From: Bryobacter sp. CoA8 C33
Lineage (GTDB): Bacteria; Acidobacteriota; Terriglobia; Bryobacterales; Bryobacteraceae
NCBI GenBank assembly: GCA_019931185.1
Contig: JAINDK010000020.1
Coordinates: forward strand, 23,321-87,320
Direction of reading: 5' to 3'
Length of the DNA: 64,000 nt
Below the pieces are notes generated by a model that saw only the letters and a list, made by a program, of their open reading frames with translations, had not been told where the DNA came from and ran no database searches. Numbering within the stretch: the first letter of the stretch is position 1; every line of letters starts with the position of its first letter. This document shows positions 27,101 to 35,052 of the stretch, in pieces. A program made the translations under genes and the position numbers.

Positions 27101-27156
27101 TCACCGGCGCAAGCGGTGGACGCAACATCCAACTGGCCTTGAAGTATAACTTCTGA
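24139..27156 (+). CDS. TonB-dependent receptor with carboxypeptidase-regulatory domain (Oar-like)
   Basis: An outer-membrane receptor of 1005 residues. A signal peptide (ITGVCCLLLGFSLATLAQ) precedes a carboxypeptidase-D regulatory-like domain (about 30-115: GNVTDPSGSAVAAARVTAV and GYFEFPLLPPGQYQLEA). A plug region follows with SLPLNGRNFQQLVGLQAG, then a long beta-barrel ending in an aromatic-rich C-terminus (LALKYNF). ATG 24139 was chosen because it opens the signal peptide and has AAAGGG upstream; an in-frame start at 24076 lies inside the promoter. Such receptors are abundant in Acidobacteriota and usually import oligosaccharides. The sialidase gene starts one base after its stop, so the receptor may take up sialylated glycans or their products. 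Confidence 0.92.
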   Translation: MLRFKSTITGVCCLLLGFSLATLAQIGGGSLVGNVTDPSGSAVAAARVTAVNTGTGVSRSTETNDTGYFEFPLLPPGQYQLEATQQGFRKATTAKFTVNTGTRPRVDLRLELGQVTESVEVVGAAPIVNATTTDLGVTMEKAKIDSLPLNGRNFQQLVGLQAGVLANPSSSAGARGGIEFHGATAFGNNLMLDGVDMSFGEVPGTGNATGGGPLINTVSVEAIEEFKASGNATSAEYGRSIGGTLNVTTKSGTNQFHGALFHFFRNDKLDANSFFNNRSALARPSLRWNQFGGNLGGPIRRNRAFFFFNYEGAQVKSPSQITGNVATPALISQLTPTLRKTFQELSPKEFEPTSNPLVGFHRRNDQRTNDENTYLTRGDVDLARHRLSLRYSYNNQDIVSPQFMPVLRQTLPTRFHNAVIQDNWTITPTVFNELRLGFNRTDLFRYEAGRENYPAWITTAGVNVNLSLPGYLHFIPTTYTLADNLSLIRGKHSIKLGGEIRVNMNNRDQGGVPTHMYNSVNDLIADRPVRIRMLFGGGKGLKNTHYGFYIQDDWRATTKLQINMGVRYEYFPPLRGLFNIASSDPFGSFIPTAKNDMFVADRNNIGPRLGLVYDPLGNQKLVFRAGGSVGFIPQVPIYMMDMASLDPRLPFVADLAPADIPAFPSVYPFPMPLVDRIAGNPSLLPANFVAARQIMDFNRRDSYGGQWNFSVQGSVTSTLALQASYVGTRNLKLTTPRNVNLVDPAIGRRPQPQFGDVNILENAGNISYHGLQLSANQRLKKGLTLDAYYTWAKATGYFVPDGTISFTQGSIQDFFDIAGSRGVKDGDLRHRFVSTFSYLVPTGTLGGNKFLRALLAGWNAQSIMAWRSGLPVNVTSGVQLVQNGRVDGQRPDFVAGAGPYSRNSSTLTWLNRASFDNTAPLRERRFGNLGYNALRGPSGLTLDAALHKQFLLREGQRITFRLELFNAMNHKVLANPVANLSNPNFGLITGASGGRNIQLALKYNF

Positions 27157-27157
27157 T

Positions 27158-28345
27158 ATGAAACGACTGATCCTGACGGCATTCGCTACCCTCGCCGCCG
27201 CCCTCGGGGCCGAACCCTTTCGCACTGACGTTTTCACCACCGGGGACCAGGGCTATGCCATGTTCCGCATTCCCGGCTTGACCGTCACGCCCAAAGGCGC
27301 TTTGCTCGCCTATGCCGAAGGCCGCAAGAGCTCCAGCTCCGACTGGGCCGACATCGACATCGTCGTGCGCCGCAGCGAAGACGGCGGCGCAACCTGGTCC
27401 GACCTGAAAGCAATCGGCAAGCTGGCAGCCACACCAGCGCAAAACCCCGCCGCCGCCAGGCTCGGCCGCCCCGCCAGCCACATCACCTACAACAACCCGG
27501 TAGCCTTTGCCGACCGCAAAAAGGGCCTCGTGCACTTTATTTATTGCGTCGAATACATGCGGGCCTTCTACCTGCGCAGCGACGACGACGGGCGAACCTT
27601 CTCGGCTCCAGTCGAGATTACCTCTACCTTTGATCAGTTTCAAAAAGACTATGCCTGGAAGGTGTTCGCAACAGGCCCCGGCCACGGCATTCAACTCCGC
27701 AATGGCCGTTTGCTCGTTCCCGTCTGGCTTTCGACCTCGGAGACAAACCCCCACAAACCCTCCGTCGCCGCCACGATTTACAGCGACGATCACGGCAAAA
27801 CCTGGAAGCGCGGAGACATCGCCGTGCCCAGCCAGGGCGAGGTCGTCGATCCCAGCGAGACCGTGGCCGTGCAACTGGCCAGCGGCCGCGTCATGCTCAA
27901 TGCCCGCACCATCAGCCCCCGGCACCGCCGCGTTGTCCTCACAAGCAAGGATGGCGCAACCAAATGGTCGGCCCCCCGCTTTCAGCAGGAATTGGTCGAG
28001 CCCATTTGCTTCGGCAGCCTCGTGCGCCATAGCGGCAAGAAGCTCTTGTTCGTAAACCCCGACAATCTCTTGAAGGCCGGCCTCGAAGGCGCCCCCGGCC
28101 AGAGCCGCGACCGCCGCAATCTGACCATCCGATTGAGCGAGGATGACGGCGAAACCTGGAAAACACAACGCGTCATCGACCCCGGCTGGACCGCCTATGC
28201 CGACCTCAACACCAGCCCGGACGGCGCCATCTACGTCTTGTACGAGCGCGGCGAGCCTGATCCCGCCCGCCTCCGTATCGCCTCCCTCACACTCGTGCAC
28301 TTTCCCCTCGCCTGGGTCCGCGCCGGTAGCCGCCCCAAACCCTGA
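27158..28345 (+). CDS. exo-alpha-sialidase-like protein (GH33 type)
   Basis: A 395-residue secreted protein with a short signal peptide (LILTAFATLAAALGA). The sialidase FRIP motif (MFRIPGLTV) is near residue 30 and Asp-boxes recur (SEDGGATW, SDDDGRTF, SDDHGKTW, SEDDGETW), giving a six-bladed propeller. Arginines expected for the carboxylate-binding triad could be those of FRIP and later segments, but this cannot be confirmed by eye. A GQLRNGRLLVPVW-like strand (GIQLRNGRLLVPVW) and ETVAVQL are typical of GH33. It is coupled to the TonB-dependent receptor with a 1-base gap and probably shares its GntR-controlled promoter. Sialic acid or a related nonulosonate is a plausible substrate. Confidence 0.83.
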   Translation: MKRLILTAFATLAAALGAEPFRTDVFTTGDQGYAMFRIPGLTVTPKGALLAYAEGRKSSSSDWADIDIVVRRSEDGGATWSDLKAIGKLAATPAQNPAAARLGRPASHITYNNPVAFADRKKGLVHFIYCVEYMRAFYLRSDDDGRTFSAPVEITSTFDQFQKDYAWKVFATGPGHGIQLRNGRLLVPVWLSTSETNPHKPSVAATIYSDDHGKTWKRGDIAVPSQGEVVDPSETVAVQLASGRVMLNARTISPRHRRVVLTSKDGATKWSAPRFQQELVEPICFGSLVRHSGKKLLFVNPDNLLKAGLEGAPGQSRDRRNLTIRLSEDDGETWKTQRVIDPGWTAYADLNTSPDGAIYVLYERGEPDPARLRIASLTLVHFPLAWVRAGSRPKP

Positions 28346-28393
28346 ACCGGGGGGGACTCGACAATTTCCAGACGGTGGAGGAAAATATAGGGT

Positions 28394-28642
28394 ATGGCTG
28401 AAAACAAAGGCGGAAGCCGCGTCAACGCGCACTACATCATCCCGGATGACCCGGAGAACTCGACTTACCGCTTCATCATCGTCTCGGCTAAGCGGGCACG
28501 GCAGATCCAGGGCGGCCAGCGCTCCTTCCTGCCGACCATGTCCCGCAAGCCGACCGTCGTAGCCATGGAAGAAACACGGCGCGGTTTGGTGCAATACCAC
28601 ATTCCGGGTATTCCGGAGGCGGGCGCCGAAGACGCTCTCTAG
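28394..28642 (+). CDS. rpoZ: RNA polymerase omega subunit
   Basis: An 82-residue omega subunit, which helps assemble and stabilise the RNA polymerase beta' subunit. The core segment STYRFIIVSAKRARQIQGGQ matches the omega consensus (YRxVxxAAxRARQL), and the Shine-Dalgarno GGTGGAGG precedes the ATG at 28394. The C-terminal half (KPTVVAMEETRRGLVQYHIP) matches the E-E-hydrophobic pattern seen in omega proteins. coaBC follows by 6 bases, the common bacterial order. Its 5' gap to the sialidase gene is 48 bases, so the promoter is probably within or close to the end of that gene. Confidence 0.85.
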   Translation: MAENKGGSRVNAHYIIPDDPENSTYRFIIVSAKRARQIQGGQRSFLPTMSRKPTVVAMEETRRGLVQYHIPGIPEAGAEDAL

Positions 28643-28648
28643 ACGCTC

Positions 28649-29875
28649 GTGCCGAAGGCTGCTGCCCCGCGCGTAATCTTGGGGATTGGTGGGGGCATCG
28701 CCGCCTACAAATCCGCTGAATTGGCGCGTTTGCTGGTGCAGCAAGGCTATGAGGTGCAGCCCGTTATGACACGGGCCGCAACTGAGTTCCTCACCCCTCT
28801 CACCCTCAGTTCTCTTACCCACAAGAGAGTCATTACCTCTCTGTTCGCCCCCGCCGGGCAGCCCGAGGCTACCCTCGCCAGCGCCATCGAGCACATCGGC
28901 GTGGCCCTCGAAAATGATCTCCTCCTGGTCGCCCCGGCCACTGCCGATCTGTTGGCGCAATTCGCCCAAGGCCTCGCCGGCGACTTTCTCACCACCATGC
29001 ACCTGGCCTTTCCCGGCCCGGTTCTACTCGCCCCGGCCATGAACACTAATATGTGGAACCACCCGGCCACCCAGGCCAACGTGGCCCTGCTGCGCGCCCG
29101 CGGCTATCACTTCGTGGGTCCGGCGGCCGGAGAATTGGCCTGCGGCATGGAGGGCCCGGGCCGGCTTGCCGAACCGGCCGCAATCGCCGCCGCCGCCTCC
29201 GCCCTGCTCGACAAGAAGCACGATCTCGCCGGCGAGACCATCCTTCTCACCGCCGGGCCGACTCAGGAGCCCATCGACCCCGTTCGCGTCATCACAAACC
29301 GCTCCTCCGGCAAAATGGGATACGCTCTCGCCCAGCGGGCTCAGGCCCGGGGCGCCCGCGTCATTCTCGTCAGCGGTCCCGTCGCTCTCAGTCCTCCGGC
29401 GAATGTGGAATTGCTCCGGGTAGAAACCGCCGCTCAAATGTACGACGCGGTCATGAGCCGTCTCGCCGAGGTGAGTGTCTTCATCGGTGTCGCAGCCGTA
29501 GCCGATTACCGGCCCGCGCGGCCAGCAGCGGAAAAGCTCAAAAAAAGCGTCTCCGCGTTGGCAATCGAGCTCGAGCCGACAACCGATATCCTCGCCGCCG
29601 TGGGCCGCGACAAAGGCCATCGCCTCGTCGTCGGCTTCGCGGCCGAAACCGGCAACCTCCTCGGCGAAGCCGAGCGCAAGCGCGAAGCTAAGAATTGTGA
29701 TCTGGTGGTCGCCAATCTCGTCGGCGCACCCGGCGCCGGCTTTGAAGGCGATGAAAACGAAGTCGTTCTCATCCGCCGCGGCCAGCAACCGGAGCCCGTC
29801 GCGCGCGCCGCCAAAACGGTGATCGCCGACCGGATCCTCGATGCCGTCGCCGATCTGCGAGCGAGGCAGGCATGA
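28649..29875 (+). CDS. coaBC: bifunctional phosphopantothenoylcysteine synthetase/decarboxylase
   Basis: A 408-residue bifunctional enzyme of coenzyme A synthesis. The CoaC domain (about 1-180) is a flavoprotein with ILGIGGGIAAYKSAELARLL, the catalytic-type region APAMNTNMWNHPATQ and the substrate cysteine segment GELACGMEGPGRL. The CoaB domain (about 185-405) has ILLTAGPTQEPIDPVRVITN and the SSGKMGYALA motif, then GFAAETGN. The gene starts at GTG 28649. Its last 4 bases overlap the uracil-DNA glycosylase start. Confidence 0.95.
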   Translation: MPKAAAPRVILGIGGGIAAYKSAELARLLVQQGYEVQPVMTRAATEFLTPLTLSSLTHKRVITSLFAPAGQPEATLASAIEHIGVALENDLLLVAPATADLLAQFAQGLAGDFLTTMHLAFPGPVLLAPAMNTNMWNHPATQANVALLRARGYHFVGPAAGELACGMEGPGRLAEPAAIAAAASALLDKKHDLAGETILLTAGPTQEPIDPVRVITNRSSGKMGYALAQRAQARGARVILVSGPVALSPPANVELLRVETAAQMYDAVMSRLAEVSVFIGVAAVADYRPARPAAEKLKKSVSALAIELEPTTDILAAVGRDKGHRLVVGFAAETGNLLGEAERKREAKNCDLVVANLVGAPGAGFEGDENEVVLIRRGQQPEPVARAAKTVIADRILDAVADLRARQA

Positions 29876-30633
29876 GCGCGGAAGAACTACGCCGCCACCT
29901 GGAATACTTTCAGGACCTGGGCATCCGTGAACTCAACATCGCCAAGCCGGGGCCGATCCAACCTCTACCCGCCGCCGCCAAGCCCATACCAGAAGAAACA
30001 AAAAGCATGGAACTGATTTTGCCGCCGCTCGCCCCTGCCGGAGACACTCTCGCCCGCATCCGCGAGGATATCGGCGACTGCAAACGCTGCCGCCTCTGCC
30101 AGGAGCGTAAGTCGATCGTCTTCGGCTCCGGCAATGAGCGAGCGCGGCTGGTCTTCGTCGGCGAAGGGCCTGGGGCCGACGAGGACGAACAGGGTCTGCC
30201 CTTTGTCGGTCGCGCCGGACAATTGCTCACTCAGATGATCGACGGAACCGCCGCCAAGGACAATCTGCCCCTCCGCCGCGAGGATGTCTACATCTGCAAC
30301 GTCGTCAAGTGCCGCCCGCCCGAGAACCGCACCCCGCAGCCCGACGAAATGGAGATGTGCGGGCAGTTTCTCTACCGGCAACTCATGGTGTTGCAGCCAA
30401 AGGCGATCTGCGCCCTCGGCGCAACCGCCGCCAAGGCCCTGCTCAACAGCAAGGAGGGAGTCACCAAGATGCGCGGCAACTGGCAGCGCTGGAACGGAAT
30501 CCCCCTCATGGTCACCTATCACCCCTCTTATCTCCTGCGCGCCTACAACGCCGAAGCAAAAAAAGAGGCCTGGCTCGACCTGCGCAAACTCTTCCACTTC
30601 GTCCTTGACCCCGCACGCACGGAGCCGGAGTAA
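29872..30633 (+). CDS. uracil-DNA glycosylase, family 4 (iron-sulfur)
   Basis: A 253-residue type 4/5-like UDG that removes uracil from DNA. The iron-sulfur cysteines are visible as CKRCRLC-type spacing near residue 75 and in VVKCRPP and EMC. The active-site motif is GEGPGADEDEQGLPFVGRAG and the DNA-contact motif is TYHPSYLLR near the C-terminus. An N-terminal extension of about 60 residues, with a helical start (AEELRRHLEYFQDLGI) and a proline-rich linker, precedes the catalytic domain. It is translationally coupled to coaBC (ATGA) and followed by tmk after 8 bases. Confidence 0.92.
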   Translation: MSAEELRRHLEYFQDLGIRELNIAKPGPIQPLPAAAKPIPEETKSMELILPPLAPAGDTLARIREDIGDCKRCRLCQERKSIVFGSGNERARLVFVGEGPGADEDEQGLPFVGRAGQLLTQMIDGTAAKDNLPLRREDVYICNVVKCRPPENRTPQPDEMEMCGQFLYRQLMVLQPKAICALGATAAKALLNSKEGVTKMRGNWQRWNGIPLMVTYHPSYLLRAYNAEAKKEAWLDLRKLFHFVLDPARTEPE

Positions 30634-30641
30634 ACAGCAGC

Positions 30642-31271
30642 ATGCGACGGGGACTCTTCCTTAGCCTCGAAGGCATCGACGGCAGCGGCAAATCAACCCA
30701 GTTGCGCCATCTCGTCGCGCGGCTTGAGGCCGAAGCCATTCCTCATCTGATCAACCGCGAGCCCGGCGGCAGCGCCGTCGGCGGCGAAATCCGCAAATTG
30801 CTGCTCGACCCCCACCACCATATCAGCCCCACCGCCGAACTACTCCTTTACTTCGCCAACCGCGCCCAAAACGTCGACGAGCAGATCCGGCCCGCCCTTG
30901 AGCAGGGCAAACTCGTCTTGAGCGACCGCTACACCGATTCCACGCTCGCCTACCAGGGCGCCGCTCGCGGCTTGGGGGTGCAGCTCGTGCAACAGCTACA
31001 TACCATCGCCTGCCGCGGCACCGAGCCGGAGTTGACCCTCTACTTGCGCGTAAGGCCGGCTACCAGCGAGGAACGGATGCAGCAGCAGAGCAAGGACCGG
31101 CTCGAGGCCGAGGGAGCCCGCTTCCATGCCCGCGTTTACGAAGCCTATGAACAGCTCGCCGCCCAATACCCCGGCCGCATTGTGACCGTGGACGGTGAGC
31201 GCGATGAGGCCGTCATCGCCGATGACATTTGGCGGCTTGTCGCGGCAAGGTGGCAGCGCCGTGATTCGTAA
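30642..31271 (+). CDS. tmk: thymidylate kinase
   Basis: A 209-residue kinase converting dTMP to dTDP. The P-loop is SLEGIDGSGKSTQLR, the NREPGGSAVGGEIRKLLL segment and the DRYTDSTLAYQGAARG dTMP-binding motif follow, and the LID region (RPATSEERMQQQSKDRLE) ends near residue 160. Family length and motif order are normal. The stop lies inside the start region of holB (11-base overlap), a common tmk-holB arrangement linking nucleotide supply and replication. Confidence 0.93.
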   Translation: MRRGLFLSLEGIDGSGKSTQLRHLVARLEAEAIPHLINREPGGSAVGGEIRKLLLDPHHHISPTAELLLYFANRAQNVDEQIRPALEQGKLVLSDRYTDSTLAYQGAARGLGVQLVQQLHTIACRGTEPELTLYLRVRPATSEERMQQQSKDRLEAEGARFHARVYEAYEQLAAQYPGRIVTVDGERDEAVIADDIWRLVAARWQRRDS

Positions 31272-32310
31272 CTTCCATGGCAACCCCGCCGCGGTCGAAA
31301 CCCTCACCGAGATGCTGGCCACCGGCCGCATCCCCCAAACCCTCCTGCTCTCCGGGCCCGGCGGCGTCGGCAAGGCTACCCTCGTGCGGCGCTTCGCCGC
31401 CGTCCTGCTCGATGCCTCCCCAACCGATACCGACAAGATCGAGCACGACGATCTCTTCCTGCCTCATAACGCCGAACTGCTCGCCGAACGCGAGAAACTC
31501 CCCAGCGACAAGCGCAGCGATGATCCGCTCATGCTGGCCTCCCACCCCGATTTCCTCACCTTCCCCCCCGATGGCCCCCTGCGCCAGATTTCGATCCAGC
31601 AGATCCGCCTGCTCAAGGATCAGGCGCAACTCAACCCGTCGCGGGGCAATAGGCGCGTCTTCCTCCTCGACCAGATCGATCGCGCCAACGAGCAGGCCGC
31701 CAATTCCCTGCTCAAGGTACTCGAGGAGCCTCCTCCCCATCTGATCGTATTCCTCACCGCCGAAAATGCCTACGACCTGCTACCCACCATCCGCTCGCGC
31801 TCGGTTCACATCCGTTTGAACCGGCTCCCCGAACAGGAAATCCGCGCCTTCTTGTCCCGCCGCGGCGTCGGGGATGCAGAGCGGCGGGCGCGCTTAGGCA
31901 ATGGTTCCCCCGGGCTCGCCGCGGCGATTGATTTAGATTTGTATGACAAGCGGCGCGCCGCGATGCTGAATTTGCTTGAGGTCGCCAGCCGGCGCGCCCC
32001 CTTCGGTAACTGGATCCGCACCGTCGAGGCAATCCAGGCCTCGAAATCGGAAAAACTCGATTTCTACCTCGAAGTATTGTTTCTCCTGCTCGAAGACATC
32101 CTCATGCTCGCTCATGGCGTCGGGCCGATCCGGAATGCCGATCTCGAGCGGCCACTGAAAGCCATCGCCGATGCCGTCAGTCTCCCGTGGATGCGGACCG
32201 CCGTAGACCGGGTCGATGAGATGAACCGCCTCCTGCGCCGCAATATCCAAAAAGGTATTGCCCTCGATGCCCTCGCCATCGAGTTGCGCGACATGGTGCC
32301 GGTGGGCTGA
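31261..32310 (+). CDS. holB: DNA polymerase III subunit delta'
   Basis: A 349-residue clamp-loader subunit. GTG 31261 begins VIRNFHGNPAAVETL, matching the usual delta' opening; an in-frame start at 31195 would lie within tmk. A P-loop-like SGPGGVGKATL, the Walker B-like VFLLDQIDRANEQAANSLLK, LEEPPPHLIVFLTA and the sensor IRSRSVHIRL are in order. The zinc-binding cysteine cluster found in many delta' and gamma proteins is absent: residues 40-100 contain no cysteine. The C-terminal helical domain mediates clamp-loader oligomerisation. It follows tmk with an 11-base overlap. Confidence 0.88.
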   Translation: MIRNFHGNPAAVETLTEMLATGRIPQTLLLSGPGGVGKATLVRRFAAVLLDASPTDTDKIEHDDLFLPHNAELLAEREKLPSDKRSDDPLMLASHPDFLTFPPDGPLRQISIQQIRLLKDQAQLNPSRGNRRVFLLDQIDRANEQAANSLLKVLEEPPPHLIVFLTAENAYDLLPTIRSRSVHIRLNRLPEQEIRAFLSRRGVGDAERRARLGNGSPGLAAAIDLDLYDKRRAAMLNLLEVASRRAPFGNWIRTVEAIQASKSEKLDFYLEVLFLLLEDILMLAHGVGPIRNADLERPLKAIADAVSLPWMRTAVDRVDEMNRLLRRNIQKGIALDALAIELRDMVPVG

Positions 32311-32394
32311 CACTGAACCTTTTCCCGCTCCAACTCGTCCAAGAGTGTGTGTGCTTGACGCGTATACTTTAAATTGTAGATAAGGAGTTTTAGC

Positions 32395-32718
32395 TTGGAA
32401 ACACCAATTCGCCGGGGCGCGCGGGCGCCTCTCGCCGAAAAGCGGGAGAAATCACCCGTGGAGGCAAAAGCCACCGCCGCTCCGAAGAAACAAATTCCGC
32501 CGGATCAGACGAATGCCGAAAACTTCTATTACATCAAGCAGATGAATACGAAGACCCCCATGGTGGTTGTGCTGAAGGACGGAGAGATCCTGCACGGCGT
32601 CATCGAGTGGTACGACAAAGGCTCGCTCAAGATCAATCGCGATGGGGCACCCAACCTCCTGGTTTACAAGTCGAGTATCAAGTACATGTACAAGGACGAG
32701 GAAGACGACGACAATTAA
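32395..32718 (+). CDS. hfq: Hfq-like Sm-fold RNA chaperone
   Basis: A 107-residue protein whose C-terminal two thirds is an Sm/Hfq domain: TPMVVVLKDGEILHGVIEWY (Sm1) and NLLVYKSSIKYMYK, where YKSSI corresponds to the Hfq YKHAI motif. Hfq hexamers bind small RNAs and mRNAs. A lysine/proline-rich N-terminal extension of about 40 residues and an acidic tail (DEEDDDN) are unlike the short enterobacterial form. The start is TTG 32395, fixed by an ideal Shine-Dalgarno TAAGGAG 7 bases upstream. Upstream lies TTGACG (32355) and TATACT (32363) but with poor spacing, so no promoter is called. The stop overlaps the convergent thioesterase by 4 bases. Confidence 0.82.
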   Translation: METPIRRGARAPLAEKREKSPVEAKATAAPKKQIPPDQTNAENFYYIKQMNTKTPMVVVLKDGEILHGVIEWYDKGSLKINRDGAPNLLVYKSSIKYMYKDEEDDDN

Positions 32719-33239
32719 CCAGCCTGGGGCTTGAGACGGTTTTTCATATCAAGACGGTATGCGCGGCGGGCTCCCGCCTGTTCATACCGTCTTTTTTCTT
32801 CCTCGCTCTCGGGCAGCACCGGCGGCACAGACAACTTGCCCCCCTGGCCATCCACGGCCACAAACGTCAGGTAGGCCGATGTCGTATGCCGGCGCTCCCC
32901 CGTCATCAGGTTTTCCACCAGCACCTTCACGCCAACCTCCATCGAGGTGTTCCAGGCCCGGTTCACCGAACTGCGCACAATCACCAGCTCGCCGATCTGC
33001 ACCGGGTGCAGAAAACTCATGTGGTCAACCGAAGCCGTCACCACCGGGCAGCGCGCATGGCGGCTCGCCGCAATCGCGGCCCCGATATCGACCAGGTGCA
33101 TCACCCGGCCGCCGATCAGGTAACCCAAGGGATTGGCATCGTTCAGAAGAGCGAGTTCCGAGATTTCCGAAGCGCTCTCAGAAACCGGGCGGCCTTCAAG
33201 AGGCGCCTCGGGGCGGGCGGGGAGTTTCCAGGCAGCCAT
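32715..33239 (-). CDS. acyl-CoA thioesterase, hotdog fold (YciA/BACH type)
   Basis: A 174-residue acyl-CoA hydrolase that cleaves acyl-CoA to free acid and CoA. The hotdog core has LLNDANPLGYLIGGRVMHLVDIGAAIAA, where the Asn-Asp region and central helix match YciA/BACH proteins, then VTASVDHMSFLHPVQIGEL and ERRHTTSAYLTFVAVD. The C-terminal RRYEQAGARRAYRLDMKNRL helix is typical of the subfamily. It is convergent with hfq (4-base overlap) and divergent from a small TPR gene (17 bases). No operon partner suggests a pathway. Confidence 0.85.
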   Translation of the reverse strand: MAAWKLPARPEAPLEGRPVSESASEISELALLNDANPLGYLIGGRVMHLVDIGAAIAASRHARCPVVTASVDHMSFLHPVQIGELVIVRSSVNRAWNTSMEVGVKVLVENLMTGERRHTTSAYLTFVAVDGQGGKLSVPPVLPESEEEKRRYEQAGARRAYRLDMKNRLKPQAG

Positions 33240-33256
33240 GCACTCTCGACGCTAAC

Positions 33257-33577
33257 ATGAGAGGAGTGTCAAACCGAATTGCCGCTCTCGAAAACATGCT
33301 CGCCCAGAGCCCGGGCGACAGCCGCCTGCGCTACATGCTGGCCAATGAATTTAAAAATGGCGGCCAACTCGAACAAGCAGTTCGGGAGTTTCGCGCCATC
33401 CTGGCCCACGACGCCAACTACGGGCCCGCCTACTATCACGGCGGCCAAACTCTCGAAAAGCTGAACCGGCCCGAGGAGGCCCGGGCCCTGTACGCCGCCG
33501 GGATCGAAGCCACCCGCCGCGCCGGTGATGCCCATACCCGCGGAGAATTGGAAGCCGCCCTCGCCCTTCTCGGTTAG
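33257..33577 (+). CDS. small TPR repeat protein
   Basis: A 106-residue soluble protein composed of about three TPR-like helical hairpins: RIAALENMLAQSPGDSRLRY, MLANEFKNGGQLEQAVREFR and GPAYYHGGQTLEKLNRPEEA, followed by a last helix. It has no signal peptide or catalytic motif, so a protein-binding role is likely. The ATG at 33257 begins the TPR fold directly; the longer open frame upstream lies antisense to the thioesterase and is not protein-like. Partner unknown. Confidence 0.7.
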   Translation: MRGVSNRIAALENMLAQSPGDSRLRYMLANEFKNGGQLEQAVREFRAILAHDANYGPAYYHGGQTLEKLNRPEEARALYAAGIEATRRAGDAHTRGELEAALALLG

Positions 33578-33925
33578 GGGCCCGAACTCCCTTCGCCCCC
33601 CTACCACTGGCGCCGGCCAACCCATGCGCGTGGAGCCGATGCCGGCAAAGCGCCCAAAGGCGGCGATCCTCCGCGGAAAGGGAGGTAGTGAACCCCCAAG
33701 ACGTTCTCCTCAGCCCTCTTCGCGTCTCCCTGACTTTGTTCGCAACTATGGCCATGGCTGACGATTCGCTGGAAGTATCCTTACGCCGAACAGAAGAGTC
33801 CAGATGAGTCGGGGTGTCCTGACTCTTCAACACGGTAGGAAGTTCGAGTACTTGACAGCCGCGACAATGGCGCCAAAAATCAAATCGCAACAACCAAACC
33901 GTTGTCGTACTGAAAGACCCGCGCT
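33578..33925. other. intergenic region between TPR gene and recA
   Basis: No convincing gene is seen in these 348 bases. A stem of 8 perfect pairs, GAAGAGTC (33793-33800) with GACTCTTC (33821-33828), encloses a 20-base loop. A TTGACA at 33852-33857 has a poor -10 (AAAAAT) 17 bases later and would point towards the 3' end of recA. The stretch may hold the recA terminator, but no T-tract hairpin is clear. Confidence 0.4.
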
Positions 33926-35020
33926 CTAGCGCACCGCAGCGGCAGCAAAACCACCTACACCCTCGGCCGTCGCCGCCAGAGACTCCTCTGATTGCGGACG
34001 GATTCGTTGCAGCGCTGTCCCCGCATCGATAAAATCGAGTCCCAACTGACGCAGCAGAGCATCCTCGATCGCCCCACGCAGCACCGGCGACTGTAGCAGT
34101 GTCTCACGGGCCTGTTCCTTTCCCTGTCCAAGCCGCTGTTCTCCAAAGCTGTACCACGCTCCCGCCTTTTGCACCACCCCGGCGCTTACTCCCGCTTCAA
34201 TCAGTTCCCCAGGGCGATCGATCCCCTGGCCAAAACGGATGTCGAATTCGATCTCCCGGAAGGGCGCGGCCATTTTGTTCTTCACTACCTTTACCTTCAC
34301 CCGATTCCCGCGGATTTCATCCCCCTCCTTGATCGCCGTCGACTTGCGCACCTCGATGCGCTGCGAGGCGAAAAACTTCAGCGCCCGGCCTCCCGTCGTC
34401 GTCTCCGGGCTGCCAAACATCACCCCGATCTTCTCCCGGATCTGATTGATAAAGATCAGCGTTGCCTTGTGCGTCGAGGCCACTCCCGTCAACTTGCGCA
34501 TCGCCTGCGACATCAGCCGCGCATGAGTGCCCACAAACGCATCCCCCATTTCTCCATCCAGTTCCGCCTTGGGCACCAGCGCCGCCACACTGTCCACCAC
34601 AACCAGATCAATCTGGCCCGAGCTCAACATCGCGTGGGCAATCTCGAGGGCCTGCTCGCCATAGTCCGGCTGCGAGAGCAGCACCCGCTCCGGGTCCACT
34701 CCCAGTCGCGCCGCATACGCCGAATCGAGCGCATGCTCGACGTCAATAAATGCCGCATAGCCCCCAAGTTTCTGTGCTTCGGCAATCGCATGCAGCGCCA
34801 GTGTGGTTTTCCCCGAACTTTCCGGGCCAAAAATTTCGATCACCCTCCCCCGCGGAAATCCCCCACAGCCAAGCGCATGGTCGAGCTGCAGCGAGCCCGT
34901 GGGAATGATCGGCGTCGATTCAGCCGCCCGCGACCCCATGATGACTACCGTTCCGGCCCCGGATTTCTGTTCCAGTTGTTTTGCGATCAAAGCGAGAGGC
35001 GAGAGCTTACGGGCGTTCAT
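33926..35020 (-). CDS. recA: recombinase RecA
   Basis: A 364-residue RecA, forming ATP-dependent filaments on single-stranded DNA for strand exchange and LexA cleavage. Walker A is [14 protein letters not shown], Walker [11 protein letters not shown], loop L1 is [18 protein letters not shown] and loop L2 contains [20 protein letters not shown]. The N-terminus ([23 protein letters not shown]) is shorter and more diverged than usual. The C-terminal tail is alanine-rich ([11 protein letters not shown]) rather than acidic. It is divergent from fliD with 87 bases between. I see no recognised SOS box, but acidobacterial LexA sites are not known to me. Confidence 0.95.
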   Translation of the reverse strand: MNARKLSPLALIAKQLEQKSGAGTVVIMGSRAAESTPIIPTGSLQLDHALGCGGFPRGRVIEIFGPESSGKTTLALHAIAEAQKLGGYAAFIDVEHALDSAYAARLGVDPERVLLSQPDYGEQALEIAHAMLSSGQIDLVVVDSVAALVPKAELDGEMGDAFVGTHARLMSQAMRKLTGVASTHKATLIFINQIREKIGVMFGSPETTTGGRALKFFASQRIEVRKSTAIKEGDEIRGNRVKVKVVKNKMAAPFREIEFDIRFGQGIDRPGELIEAGVSAGVVQKAGAWYSFGEQRLGQGKEQARETLLQSPVLRGAIEDALLRQLGLDFIDAGTALQRIRPQSEESLAATAEGVGGFAAAAVR

Positions 35021-35052
35021 GTGCGTTTAGTAGCTCAAGACTGAATTTTTTC

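Noticed and set aside
32355..32382. sigma70 promoter before hfq
   Set aside because: TTGACG and candidate -10 hexamers have wrong spacing or would remove the Shine-Dalgarno from the transcript.
33852..33880. Possible promoter for a small RNA antisense to the recA end
   Set aside because: TTGACA is good, but the -10 (AAAAAT) is poor and no terminator or conserved structure is seen.
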